Shown here in pieces: positions 50,824 to 63,240 of a stretch of DNA of 64,000 nucleotides. A model generated the notes under the pieces. It had not been told where the DNA came from. It did not search any database and worked only from the letters and a program-made list of their open reading frames with translations. The stretch is from Geosiphon pyriformis (taxonomy: Eukaryota; Glomeromycota; Glomeromycetes; Archaeosporales; Geosiphonaceae), in assembly GCA_016748015.1 (NCBI GenBank), contig JAAOMT010000299.1:1039924-1103923 (forward strand), read 5' to 3'. The position numbers were made by a program, and so were the translations under genes. Numbering within the stretch: the first letter of the stretch is position 1; each line of letters opens with the position of its first letter.

Positions 50824-51219
50824 CAGTTATCAGATTGTTACTGGCGTTATTATGGTTACGGTTGAGCTGGTAGCTGTGGTTGTTGTTCATTTCAGATGGG
50901 AAGGTATTATTGTTATTATTATTATGATCTTGATGATGTTTGTTAGTTGAAATTGAAAACGCGTCTTGTATTAAACTTGTTGGCGATAAAGGTAAAGTAG
51001 CTGTATTTGAGTACGCGTGATCTAAATTCTTCCCCAAAAAAATCAAAAAGAATTTTAAAGTTTTTAGATTTTTTTTTTAGAAAAGAAATCATTGATTAGT
51101 TAATTCCCTTATGGTATTAGAAAAATGTCATCAAAAAAACTTTTGTAAAACTCTTGAACATTACCTTGAAATGCGTTGTTGCTATTATTATTGTAGAAGT
51201 TTGGAAGGATCGCTGACAT
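47708..51219 (-). CDS. Three-repeat Myb-type transcription factor, Asn/Gln-rich
   Basis: This is a nuclear DNA-binding protein. Eight exons join in frame to about 677 residues: 51,219-51,165; 51,021-50,633; 50,333-50,256; 49,887-49,858; 49,653-49,624; 49,514-49,317; 49,035-48,472; 48,397-47,708. The start MSAILPNFYNNN is the first ATG of an exon that splices in phase. Exon 2 encodes Asn runs and a Gln tract. Exon 7 holds Myb repeats 1 and 2 and most of 3 (KWTEEEDQLL...W...W; GRWTPEEDAALKEAV...W; GKWSPEEDEILKEGVRRFG), and exon 8 completes repeat 3 (QCRTRWVQIKNK). Repeat 2 has an insert, YVDLIDSDGNPQP, before its helix 2. The C-terminus is Ser/Thr/Pro-rich, typical of an activation domain. The two 30-bp exons are the least certain. 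The specific target or ortholog is not identified. Confidence 0.85.
50788..50823. repeat. TTG microsatellite encoding the poly-Gln tract
   Basis: Tandem TTG on the plus strand encodes a run of twelve Gln in exon 2 of the minus-strand Myb gene. It is likely to vary in length between strains. Confidence 0.8.
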
Positions 51220-54200
51220 AGTAAGAGAAGGAGGGAAAAAAAAGGAGGGAGAATGTAAGAATTGAGGGGAATTTATAATAAATATTTTCGAATAATAAAC
51301 TGAACAAAGAAAAAAGAAAGATGTGTATAGTTGAATTGACGCAACAAAAATAATATACAGCTAAAAGTATTAGCCTAAGAATGTCGATGTTGTTGATGAT
51401 GATTATGATGAAAGATCAAAGGCAGGTAAAAGCACGCAGCACGAGGTAGAAAAAATGGCGTTGTCAAAGAAATAAATTATAAAGAATGTAGAATATTTGA
51501 AAAGATCGAAAGAAAGGGTGATAGAGAGATTTGGGGAAGGGAGAGGAGAGAATTAAAAATGAGGAATTGAGGAGGTAAAGACAGAAGGGGTGAATAAAGT
51601 AAAATGATCAAAAGGGGTAGAGATTTTTTTGAATAGTGTGAACTAAAGGGGCTACTACAGGTAGCAGATATTTTAACTTTGATAATAGCGTGTGCTTCGT
51701 CGGAATTTTTTGTGATTTTGTCGGTGATTTTTTTTCTGCGCAAGATCAATTCGTAAACAAGGTCGTTCAGAAATCTGGAGAGGTCGTTAGAGTGGTTGTA
51801 TATATCATCAGTCAAAGAATATTTATAATGATAGTAAGAAAAAGAAGAAATGAATCAGATCAAAGTAAGAGACATCAATTTTTTCTAGGACAAGAGAAAG
51901 AAGTCAAATTTAACAATCAAGAGTCCCTTGGTAGTAATTGATGCTGATTTTAGTAAAGATTCAATGATGATGATGATGATGATGACGATAAAAAAATGAA
52001 AGATGTATGTTTCGAAAAGGTTTAAGAGCTAATTTTGAGATGTAGGTATGTACTTTTCTTTGCATAGAAAGTGATCGTTCTTTCAAAAAAAGAACAATGA
52101 TGACAATGGAGCTTCTCGGGTCAAAATGAAAGGAGGATTTGCGGTTAAAGGTTGGGATCGTACACAACCAGCACACATGAAATGATGGGAAATGGGAATT
52201 CAGCCTAGAATTTATTACTTTTGAACTTAACAAGAATAAATAAAATCGGGTTGATCGTTACCAAAAATTTTCAATTTTACTATAAGTAATCGGTTAACTT
52301 CTAAACTAATTGTTTCGCTCAGTTTTATAAAAGAGAATTCGATCAAAAAATGACTTAACAACATTTCGAAAAAAAAGGGGCATAAAAACTTTGGCAGTTT
52401 CAAAAAATCTTTTCCAAAACCAAAGAATTGTCAAATGTATGGTTATATTTTTATGTTTGTAAGGGTTTTTTCCGTTGGTAAAAACTATTTCTATTTTTCA
52501 GGTAAAAGGTAACCTCGTGCTCTATCGATCACTGAACCCATAGGGAACCCAAACCTGTTATTTATCTAGCATGATAACATCATTCTGCAGAGTTTTGCTT
52601 CGCTCAAAATAAAAAACAAATGCTAACATAAGCAAGATAGATCGGGTCATAATAATTTATCGTAAAAGATATTTTTAATCCCAAGATTGGTGTACCTTGC
52701 ACCATCTGCAATTATCGATATAATAAGGACTTGAGCAAGAAACAAAGACACGCTTTCACTATTTCAAAACGTAGAAAGTACATATAAAGAGCATTTGACC
52801 AGTTCACGAGGCTGTCATTTTATCTTCTAATGCATATTTTCTTGTCAAAAGCTCCCCACTTTTTGTCGTCATTGATCCATTATTTCAATTTGTAAGTTTT
52901 TATTTGATCTTTTAAAAAAGAAACATTCAAAGAAAATATCTCATGAAACCCCTTTTCCCTTACTTGTAATTCGTTTCTCTTCAACTCCTTGTTTTTTATT
53001 ATAAGAATCCCTGCAGCAAAGGAATTTTATTCTACAGCTTGTCTCGTCCCATCTCATCTTTACCTCTTCTCTTTCCTACATTGTATTCTAATTATTTTGT
53101 TGTCACCGCCCGTTGCTGTTGATATCAAGCTTTTAATGATCTTGCATGTCTACTCGACTTGTTTTTTTCTTATCGTACTAATACTCTATCGAAATTAGTA
53201 TCAATTATTAGTACAATTACTGACAATTATTCATATTATTTTTATTATTACCGATAAAGGGTATCAAGTAGTGTGGTCGACTAATCTGATAAGTTTCTTG
53301 GAGATATTTTCCGTTATTATTTTTTAATTAGCGAATCAGACGAAGTTTGAAGTTGGGTTTGACCATATATTGTTGGCTGTCAAATGATGATTATGAAATT
53401 CAACAAAGAAATTCACCCAATACCTCGATTATTACCTAAAACATTTTTTCTCAGCTTCTATCTATTTGAAGGCTGTTTTCATTGAATATTTTGTTTGCAT
53501 GGATTGGTCTTGGACAAGATTGTGTTAGAAAATCATTGGAACTAAATATATACACCAAACTTAAATAGACTTGAAAGACATCCAAAATTAGTCTGTAAAA
53601 ACATAGTTAGAATGAGAGAATATTCGATATTTTTTGGAAATTGAATTTAACTCTTTTGAGTTTTTATCTTTGTCACCTTGAACGAGAACTGGGTGCTAAA
53701 TCGTAAGAGGAGATATTCATAAAATTTGACGGAAATGGTGAAGATAGAAATTGTACAAGTAAATTTCGGAGCCGTGGTTTTTGACTTGTCGCCGCCAAGT
53801 CTATATTTGATATTTAATGAAAATGGTTTGCGAGCATAATCATGCATGAATTCAAAACTGGACTGAATCATAAGCTTACCTAATATTGACCCCCGATACC
53901 TAAACTGTATTTAGTCTTTATCAGCCCACAGAGTCAAAGTTTCTATGTTTTCAACCTACATCATACCATCAAAAAAAGGACATCAATAAACCTCAACAAA
54001 ATTTAATTTCCAAGGAAATGATTTCCAGGGGAGTTTTAGGTTTAATTTTTGGTTTCTCGATCGGTTTTTTTCCTCAAAGTCATAAAAACCATCGGGTGGG
54101 TGAGAACCCTCCTTATGAGAGCTTTATCAAATTGTTAAAATTTGAGCTCAACGGCTTTTTAATGGTTCTTTGTTGATAATGCACAGGTTAAAAATCTTGG

Positions 54201-57132
54201 AATTTTTTTAGGACAAAAGATTTTCAAGAAATTTCCTAAAAACGTCATCATTTAATTCACATGTTGATCAAACTCCTGATCCGAATTTAGATCAGATCCT
54301 ATTTTTGGCTCTAAAGCTTTGTTATTGAAGAATGAGGTTCTTGGAGAAAAAAAAACTTCCCTGCATATGATCCAAAGAAGCATTTGCAGAATTGTTTGGA
54401 TACTTTTTCTTCTTTATTTCGAGGTCGATCAGGGTCTGTGAATATTCTAGTACAATTCTCATGACAGAATTCCCAGAAAAAATTTGCATTTCAAGGTCTT
54501 TATTTTAAGCTGAATTGATTAAAAATCAGAAAATCACTCTAAATTACTTGTTTGGTAGTTTCTGCTTAGAACTTACAATTTAGAGATGACTTTTTCTTAA
54601 ACTATCATAATCTATATTTAACCTTCTTTTTAATATTCGGAAACATTCTAATTCAATTTTCTGATCAACTTAAACTTTTAATTTGTCAAATGTTCGGTGA
54701 AAGTTAAACAAATCTCATGAGATTTAGCGAGATCTTGTTTAGAATAACTTGCCGAAAAGTGGCATTTCTTTTTTTTGAGCCACTTCTGAGTCCATGCTCT
54801 TCCAAACAAAGCTAGGAGATTGTTGAAGGTAATATTTTCATGTACAAGCATATAAGTACTGAAAGCTTTATATTTGTTTGAATTCCTACAAAAAGAAACT
54901 GTAATTTAACATCATTCTTAATATTAAAGTTGTTCAAAATCCTATGACAGTATTTCTTCAAAAATAAATTTTCCTATTACAACAAGGAATGTTGAATTCA
55001 ATTAAACATTGCTAAATTTACAAAAAGTAAAAATACAGTATAAATTATTAAGAAATCATAAAACAATCTCGGAGTTTCTTTAATTTTCATACTTCTTAGT
55101 ATCATGAACCTTGGTTAAATCATTATTATTTTTTAAATGCCAAATATCTTGACAAAAAATCAGGTTTGTTTTTTTTTTCACTTAAAATAAAATTGTTCCA
55201 AATATTAGATTTCAAGACTGAAGACAAAAATAAAAAGAAGTAAAATACAGAGAATTAAAAATAAACAAATCAAAACAAGTATAAATTTATATATATTTAA
55301 AAAATTAATAATCAAGTTAACAATTAATTTTAGAAATAAAATTTTATATTAAATAACATAATAAAATAAATAAATAATGAATAAAACAATAATTACTAAA
55401 TAAAAGCTAAAATTACAATATAAAAATGACTTAATTTAATAAAATTATAATATTACTTATAAAAATATAAATTTTTATAAGTTTTTTTATTATTGTAAAT
55501 ATTTTTAACAATTATAATAACAAAAACCAATATATAATAATAATTTAAATATAAAATAAAATTGATAATTAAAAAATATAAGAATAATATAATTATAAAT
55601 TATAAAAATATATTTCAATTATATAAAAAAACAAATTAATTAAGAAATTTCTTGAATCAATTTGATACATTAAAGGATTTTATAATATTAAATAAAAATT
55701 TATTGCTTATTAATAGTTTTTCAAAATTTTTAAAAAATATCATTATTTTATTTATTAAAAAATTTTAATTGCGCTTAATTTCAAAATATTGAATTATCAG
55801 GTTTGACTAAATTGATAATTTTATTCTTATTTTTTAAAATTATTTATAATAATTATCAAAAATATAGTTTATTATTATATTATTTTTGTTCATAATTATT
55901 AATAAGTTTATCAAATATAAAATACAAATAATACTGGAAATCAGAAGCTACAAAAAATATTAAAAGAAAAAAAAATTATTTCAAAAAAAACTTATTGGTT
56001 TGATTGTTCAAGAAAAATTTTATTTGAAATGTTTTATTAAATTAAAATACAACTTGAAAAAAAAATGCCGAATTTAATATAAATTTTGTAAGCTCAATTA
56101 TATTGTTGTCCTACTAAATTGTATTTTTTTTTATTCAATAGAAAAAACTAATTTCAATATTTGATTTGATCATAATTGATACAAATTTTTTTAAAACAAT
56201 TATGTTTTGAGAAAACTGCTGCATCAACGATAAAAAACTTATTAGATCTATATATATTAGAAAAATTGGAAAAATATTCAAGATTTTTTTTTTCATTTAA
56301 ATATTAAAATTTTTAACAAAATTTTGTAATAGTTTTAAATTTTAATTACCAGAAATATGTGTTTATGGCTATTATACAGTTTTGATTTTAATTGAATTGA
56401 AAACATTTTAAGTGTAATATTTAAAAAATATGAAAAAATTGTTTGTAAAGTTAACATAAAAAAAAATGAAACCATCTTTTAAAAATATAATTTTTAGCAA
56501 TCCTAAAAATAAATCAAATCCTATTTAAGCTTGTATTAATACAAAAAAAAGCATATTAAATACTAACATTATATTTAACCATATTTTTTTTGTTATTATT
56601 AACAAAACTTATTATTAGAAAATTATTCAGCTATATTAATAATATTAATATTATACTTTTTAAAATTTAACTGTTATTACTTTTTGTAAATATAATTTTT
56701 AGAAATAAAAACAGACTTTATTCAAATAACAAAAAATATCCAATTTAAAAATTAGTTGTATCACAATAAGTGTGAAAAATGTGGGAAAATTTATTTTATC
56801 TCCTTTTATAATATATATAATATACTAAATTTTGAATTTGAGTTTATGGGAATTGGTAAATTCGGAATTTGATCTTAAATCATCCGTGACGAATGATTTT
56901 GAATATAAAACCAATTAGGCTGTTTCGAAGTTATATGAAAGTGACATCAGTATAATAAATCAGAGGTTTTATGATTTCAAACGTGTTCAATAAAAAATCT
57001 TTTTTTTAAGGATCTTTCTTCTTGCTTCACCCGGGTGTATTCCTGTAACTATAGCTGGTCTCCTATATTTTTCTTCGTTATTTTATCACAGTCTTTAGTT
57101 AAATAAGTCCATATGTAGGTCGCTTTAGGCTT
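51220..57132. other. Long intergenic region between the divergent Myb and axis-protein genes
   Basis: No gene is recognised in about 5.9 kb. Bases 51,220-54,900 have gene-like composition and may hold 5'UTR exons and regulatory DNA of the Myb gene. A GAT microsatellite lies at 51,963-51,986. Bases 55,200-56,800 are a second A+T desert with no frame. Composition recovers at about 56,820, upstream of the axis-protein start. Confidence 0.5.
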
Positions 57133-60100
57133 ATGAATAAGGTTAATCCTACAAAAGAAGCATTTGATCAACTTGATGCCTTTCTTAACCCAAGGCCAAC
57201 TCAAGCTGACGCCAAACGACGTGGAAGACCACCGAAAAAAGAAAATACTCTTTCTGCCAAGCAGTAAATATAACCTTGAAAAAAATTTCGGTACCATAAA
57301 AACTGGATGTTTATAAACAATAAATCATCAACGTAACTTAAATTTTAGGGTTCAAAATTTGCTTCAGGACATATACAACCGAATTAAGGAGGAGGTAAAT
57401 CTCTTGAAGTTTATTGAAAAAAAAATACAACCTTCAAGCAAGTTTATAAACTTTCATTCCTTTTTAGCCTGAATTATCAAATTTCATAAAAATAACATCT
57501 CCAAATGAGGTTCAACATGAAATTTTTGCGTTAGAAAGCTTAATGCAAAAATACGGCCATCTCAAAAACGCGACTAAAAGGATCACGGAAATAATAAGCT
57601 TAATGATCAGCATTATTGCTAATAGTGGAGTCTTTGAAAAAGAGCAAGACAGCAACTGGGAAAAAGTGTTACTTGACGCTTTAGGACTAATAGAGGCATG
57701 TTAAAAAGTATTCTTACGTTATCAAATTTGACTTTGGATAAAAAACAAAATAAAAACTCAAAGGGGTTTTCTTTTAAAATACTAGCACATTATTTTAAAA
57801 GATGCTGTTGGTAGGTCCAAATTGAAATGTTTTGGTTTTAACAATTTTCATGAATGAAAGAGCGAAATAATATCCTGGTTCACTTTTTTTAGACAGAGTC
57901 ACAATGGGTAAATTTTGCTTAAAAACATTGACTGAAACACTAGTAAAGTCCTCGCTGAGCGTTGATATTCGCCGAATGGTAATTTTCCGCAAAATTTTTC
58001 TATTTCAACGAGACACAAATCTCTGATACATGAACATATGTAAATAGACATCCGATGTGATAAACACCCTTTTGACAGGATGTAAAGAAAACAAAAAGCT
58101 TTTGAGCCACGGTAAATTCCTTGATGTGTATCCTTTTTAGGAAAATTGATATTAAAATTTTTAGTGCAAATTTGCTTTGAGCAAATATCAATTGCGAAGA
58201 CATTGAGTCTTTTACTTTCCTTTTATTGACCTGAATAAAAGGCAGACTGCTGCAACATCAATGAAGGCTGCAGGAGGTTGTGAAATATTTAAGTTGGTTT
58301 GAAGTTTTGCTCTCTATCTTTTATCTAAAATTTCGGACAATATGTTTCTATGAAATAGATTATGAGCTTCAATTCAGACACCTTGAAATTCTTTTTCGTC
58401 TATGTCCAAGGATGCAGGAAGATCGAGAAATATTTGCTAATAAGGTCTTCAAAGGTGATTATCAACTGACAGGACTCTTCCTAGAAATTAATGCCGAGGA
58501 TTTTTTGATGGTAAGCCAAACAGACCCAATATATTTATTACAGTTGTTATCACTTACGAAAAAATTTTAAAATTGTAGAATACTAGGAATTTCTTAAACG
58601 TCCTCAATTCCTCAAATGATGGCGTGACAAAAGCGTACGTTAGAGACCTGCGTATCATTTTAAAAGAACTTGGTTAATTTTTAGCATTTTACCAGTCCAA
58701 AAACTTTGAAGATGACACGCATGCAGTACAATCGAATAGATTTTGATCGTCCAGATCAGCAAGATTGTTTCTTCGTAGACTTTAACCGATGGACAATCTC
58801 GGCGGCAGTCCAAGGCCCAGATGCGGTATGAAAGTTCTTCGAGTCACTCAAATCTAGCAAAAGATTGCCACTAAAGCATATATTATCTCTTTTTGACCTC
58901 AGCACTCCAACGAATCTGAAGGAAGCGACATCATTGATATCAAGTATCAAAAAATCCGCAATTGGGAAATAGTGGATGAATCATATTGTAAATTATTATG
59001 AACATATTGTGTGTTAATCTAGAAATTATGATTAATTTATATTTTTTATCGCAGCACAAATCCTCAAAATACACCTTTGCGAAGCTCTCCAAATTGGCGA
59101 CCAAGAGGGCACCCATTATACGAGCTTTTCTTCTACTGAAGATTCTATAATATCCATGACAATTGCCTCCTCCGAGGAAAAAAATATCAGAAATGATATA
59201 GCTAAAATTTTTGCTAGTCATAATGTGGTAAGGTTTTGCTTGATATTCAATTGGAACATGAGTTTTACTAGGAAGCAACCTAGCTTCAATAATCTGACTT
59301 CATATTATTAGAAGTCATGCTCACAGCCCAAAGTTTCGGTGTCTGTTGATGTCTTGCGTCCTCTTGGATCTTCAATAAATGCGGTAAATGCACGAGACAC
59401 ACTAGCAAAATCCCTTGAGGCATCACAAACGCCATCAATTCAACAGCCAACTCGCAAGCAAGCCAAGAATCAGAAAATTGAGAAAGAAAAAGCCAAAGAC
59501 AAAGAAAACGTATTTGACACTTCATCCAACATAAATTTATCTGACGAGGAAAATAGAAAAGGAGAAAATTTACCGTCTTCTCTTCGTATTACACCACCTC
59601 AACCGTTGCAAGAATTTCAATTTAATGACGACTCACCCACGCTGCAAGAAAACTCACTCTCGATGATTAATATTGGTTCAGATTCAGATGCGCGACTTCC
59701 CTTTCCCCCTCCAAAAAAACGTTCAAAACCGTTAAACCTTTCTGCTTCAAAAAAACGACGAAAGACCAGTAAGGAGGAAACAGATGAAATTGGGGATAAA
59801 GAGGCCGAATACCATGAATTAAATAGAAACACTGATAAATTAGATTTGGAAAAAGCATCGAAAGCTGATTCTCAAAAGACAAGTATCATCAAAAACCTTG
59901 GCCGAAGAACAGGTAAACCAGTTATGAGTAAAGGTGACTCTACAGACAAGTGCATGAGGGAGAAAGCAGGTATTCAAAAAGCTCAATTTAAAAATGCGTT
60001 TGATTTCGATGCTGATGAAGACGTATTCGATGTGCCTTTACAAGACGTTCCAGAAAGGGAATCAAATAAATTAGAAAAGCCTATGCGTCCTTCTACGTCA

Positions 60101-61851
60101 AATACCCAGTCACTTGCTCAGGAATCTTCTAATAATATAGAAGACTTTGAAGGTTGGGAGAGCCACGCTGAACCCGAAAGGCAAGGCCTGTCTAAACACT
60201 TTCAATATAAAGACAAAATTTCCAGACTAGGATCAAATTGGGCTAAAATAAGGGGTGATGCCGACGAATGTGGGCATATATTAAAGCGGGTCCCCCATAA
60301 AGGTGTTCAGATAAATTATAATACAATTGAAGAAATTAATTACAGTGCTATTCCCTCGAAATCCAAAGAAAAAAGCATTCTTAGCAGATGGGATCAGGTC
60401 CAAAACCCAGGTGAACCACAAATAATCAAGCAACACAAATTCGTCGAGAATTCTAAAGATCAGGGAGATAGACCATGGATATCATGGAACCAGAATAACG
60501 CAGCAGAAATAAGTTCAAAGCCTCTTCCTAAAATGCTTTTTAAAAAAAACATAACGGTCAGTTGTAAAATATAGCTATAAATAAATTATGCACCTCAGTT
60601 AATTTAATTTGGATTTATCAGTTTTATATTTCTTTCCATAGGTTAACGAACTAGGAAGCCCAATGTTAAGTGCCGATGAGAAGGAAGCTTTAAATACTCA
60701 AAAACAGATTGAAAATGAAAATTCTTCTTTAAATACCTTTGAGGAGAAAACAAAGCGAAGAACAAATCTAAATTTGCAATCACGTAAGTTTTTTATCATT
60801 TATCAAAGCTATTTAATGTTCTCACTCTTCATTTTCCTCGTTGAAATTTTAGAACTAGAAGAAGATTCTGCATTCGAGAAAAAGCACGGCAAGAAACGTG
60901 GTAATCTGAGGCCATCAGTCTTAATGATAAATATCCTTGACTATTTTCTCATTTCAACAACAAATATGAATAGTTCCTTTTATAGAGAGGCTTGGTATAT
61001 TAGTCAAGAACACGTATGATAACGAGAATGAGGATGAAATTGGTAAACCAACAGAAGGTAAGAAGTTTACATGGTAAAGTTTTTTGAACAAGCTACATTC
61101 ATGTACTTTATTGACCTCATTTTAATTGAATTCTCACTCATAAAGGGCGAGATAATTTACCATCAACTAGTGGAATTTATCGCGCATCCTCAAAGCCATT
61201 ACAAATGACTTCGTTCGACGATCGAACTCCAGAAACTCAAAACCAAATGGTCTGCGAAAGTGATGAACTAGATGGTCAATACCAGATTGAAGATCCTGAT
61301 CTCCAATTAGAAAATGAGCGCAGTCACCTGGGTGGGTCAGAAAAATTCGCAGATGACAGGCTTGACCAAGAAATTAGAGGATTATTACAATGTGTTGGAG
61401 AGGTATGTATTTCATGTACTGGATTTTTCATATGTCTCGAAATAATTTTCTTTTTTCTGTCCCCTAGACAATATTTCAAAATTATCAACAACAAGATGCT
61501 ACTCTTTTTCAAGCAACACAAAATGCTATGTTGCAAGAGGAAAATGAGGTAATTGAGAGTCTAGACAGGCAATTTGAACGCAGGTATGAATTGTAAGCTT
61601 ATTATTATATTTAGATTTTAGATTTTAATAATGCATGTTCCAATTTCCCCGGTCTATTTTTTAATAGAAGGGAACTTCTCGACACCTATAAACGCAAATA
61701 CTCCTCTATCTCGGATGAATCTCAACACATGGTCGGTAAATTGAAAGAAGCGCGTAATGAGTTAGAAGGATTAGACTGGACGCTTGTTGAGATGGAAAAG
61801 ACAGCGCAGCTTGTCAACAACCAACCTGAAGAGAAAGTGAAAGAGTCTTGA
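57133..61851 (+). CDS. SYCP2/Red1-like meiotic chromosome axis core protein (about 1,080 aa)
   Basis: Axis core proteins organise meiotic chromosome loops and recruit HORMA proteins. The ATG at 57,133 follows an in-frame TAA. Exons: 57,133-57,263; 57,349-57,394; 57,468-57,699; 57,893-57,978; 58,079-58,111; about 58,240-58,276; 58,359-58,510; 58,579-58,638; 58,685-58,825; 58,903-58,987; 59,055-59,227; 59,312-60,556; 60,642-60,783; 60,853-60,900; 60,986-61,057; 61,146-61,402; 61,468-61,583; 61,668-61,851. Junctions from 58,276 onward keep frame; those between 57,978 and 58,240 are unresolved. An AT-hook-like RRGRPPKK is near residue 30. A helical N-terminal domain contains AAGDYELQ and NFLNVLNS. 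A following domain has CFFVDFNRW, NWEIVDESY, ILKIHLCE and IAKIFASHN. A long charged, disordered middle and a C-terminal coiled coil (LDRQFERRRELLDTYKRKY onward) follow. That order, and those motifs at matching places, agree with my recollection of SYCP2. Confidence 0.7.
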
Positions 61852-62283
61852 ATCATTTACGAAATAGCAACTAATATAATTAGAATGTAATATGTGGGTC
61901 AAAGTCACGGGAAATACTAAAAATAAAATTAAATCTATCTAAACTTCTGGTTTGTTATCGCGATCATAGCTCAGATGAAAGTTGGGTAAAATTTTTCCAG
62001 GCGATAGCTTCGAAAATTACCAATCGCTCATTCTTGAAGTAAGTAATTTTGATTTTTTAAAATGAAAATGATTTGCAGTATACTTTTTTAGTGTTAAATA
62101 TTAAGTTTAAGAAATATAATAGGTGAGAAATTAATACAAAATTTTTTAAATATTTCTAAGCCAATTTTTTGATTCGATATTCAAAGTTAAAAAAGAAAAC
62201 TATAAAAATTAAGTTAAATCTTTTATAGAAGATCCTAAAAAAATTATTTACAAAATAAGATAGGAACTAATTTGTTATATGCT
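61852..62283. other. Intergenic gap between convergent genes
   Basis: This 432-bp gap lies between the stop of the axis-protein gene and the stop of the minus-strand secreted-protein gene. It is A+T-rich and has AATAAA-like signals (about 61,921). It probably contains both 3'UTRs. Confidence 0.6.
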
Positions 62284-63093
62284 TTAAGTAAAAATTCCAC
62301 CACCTTGCTGCATAAATTTCTCAGAGCTGAATTCTTGGCTAACGTTGCAAATAAGTCTTCTCTTCAGCTTTCTGTTCTTTTTGAGCCAACTGATCTTTTT
62401 TTTTGCTGCTATTTGCACATTATTCACCGATGATAGCGCCTCATTTGAATCTTTTATGGATTCAGAGGTTCCCAAGACTTGTGGTCTTTTTAATTTTTTA
62501 ACTGGTTGAGAAGTTCGTGAGTTTGAGTTTAGATTGGTCAAATTCGGAAAAATAATTGAAGCTGGAGCCTTAACTGCTGAGCTTGGTCGAGTCTTTATGA
62601 GTTAAGTATTATTTTGTAATGATACTAGCCTTGAGTTAGTCGAAATTGGCTGGATTTTCTTTATGGGTGGAAATTTTGGGAATGTCAATCGATTATTAAG
62701 CACTGATGAATCAAATATTCTTGGAGTTGGTTGTTCACCATCAGGTGAAATTAAATTATCTCGAGGAGAATTCTGATTGTATTTACTTTTGATCATTAAA
62801 TTAAGAGCGAGTTTCTGAGAGGGTTGAAGCATTGTTGCCTGTGTTTCAACATTTTCAGTTGAATCCAATGAATTTAAATTATTTGATACTAATTGAATCG
62901 CGTTATTTGAAGCCACGGCGGTGTTCAAATCTGATTCTTCAATGGTTGATAAAAGAATTGAGGGTGAATTTAGGCTTCGAGTGTTTAATCTTATTAATGG
63001 TAAATTTGGAAATGTGTAGGCAGGAGATAAAAGTGTCATAATAAGTATTAATAAGACATGGATGGATCGAATAAGGCGAAGAGTACATTTCAT
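62284..63093 (-). pseudogene. Candidate secreted protein with one in-frame stop, basic C-terminus
   Basis: The ATG at 63,093 begins a clear signal peptide: MKCTLRLIRS, then the hydrophobic IHVLLILIMTLLSP, with probable cleavage near AYT-F. The mature part is Ser/Asn/Leu-rich, without Cys or a known domain, and reaches a TAA at 62,604-62,602 after 163 codons. The same frame then stays open for 105 more codons, to 62,284, and ends with a Lys/Arg-rich segment (AAKKKISWLKKNRKLKRR) resembling a nuclear-localisation signal. The TAA may be a disabling mutation, a polymorphism, or part of an unspliced intron: GTATCATT...CATAAAG spans exactly 33 nt around it in phase, and a longer intron is also possible. 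If functional it resembles candidate secreted effectors. No homolog is recognised. It is listed as a pseudogene only because of the stop. Confidence 0.5.
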
Positions 63094-63165
63094 GTTTTTT
63101 TTTGAGATTTGTTTTATTTATTTTTATTATTTTTTTGGGCTCTTGAAATTTTATTCTACAGATTA

Positions 63166-63166
<1 letters not shown>

Positions 63167-63240
<74 letters not shown>
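63167..63240. repeat. TTA/ATT trinucleotide microsatellite, about 25 units
   Basis: This is an uninterrupted (TTA)n tract, upstream of the start of the minus-strand secreted-protein gene by about 75 bp. On the minus strand it would read as poly-Asn in another frame, but no gene uses it. Confidence 0.9.

Noticed and set aside
50753-50950. Plus-strand poly-Leu frame
   Set aside because: It is antisense to the poly-Gln exon of the Myb gene.
51961-52233. Minus-strand frame ending in poly-His
   Set aside because: The poly-His comes from a GAT microsatellite; no splice support, no domain.
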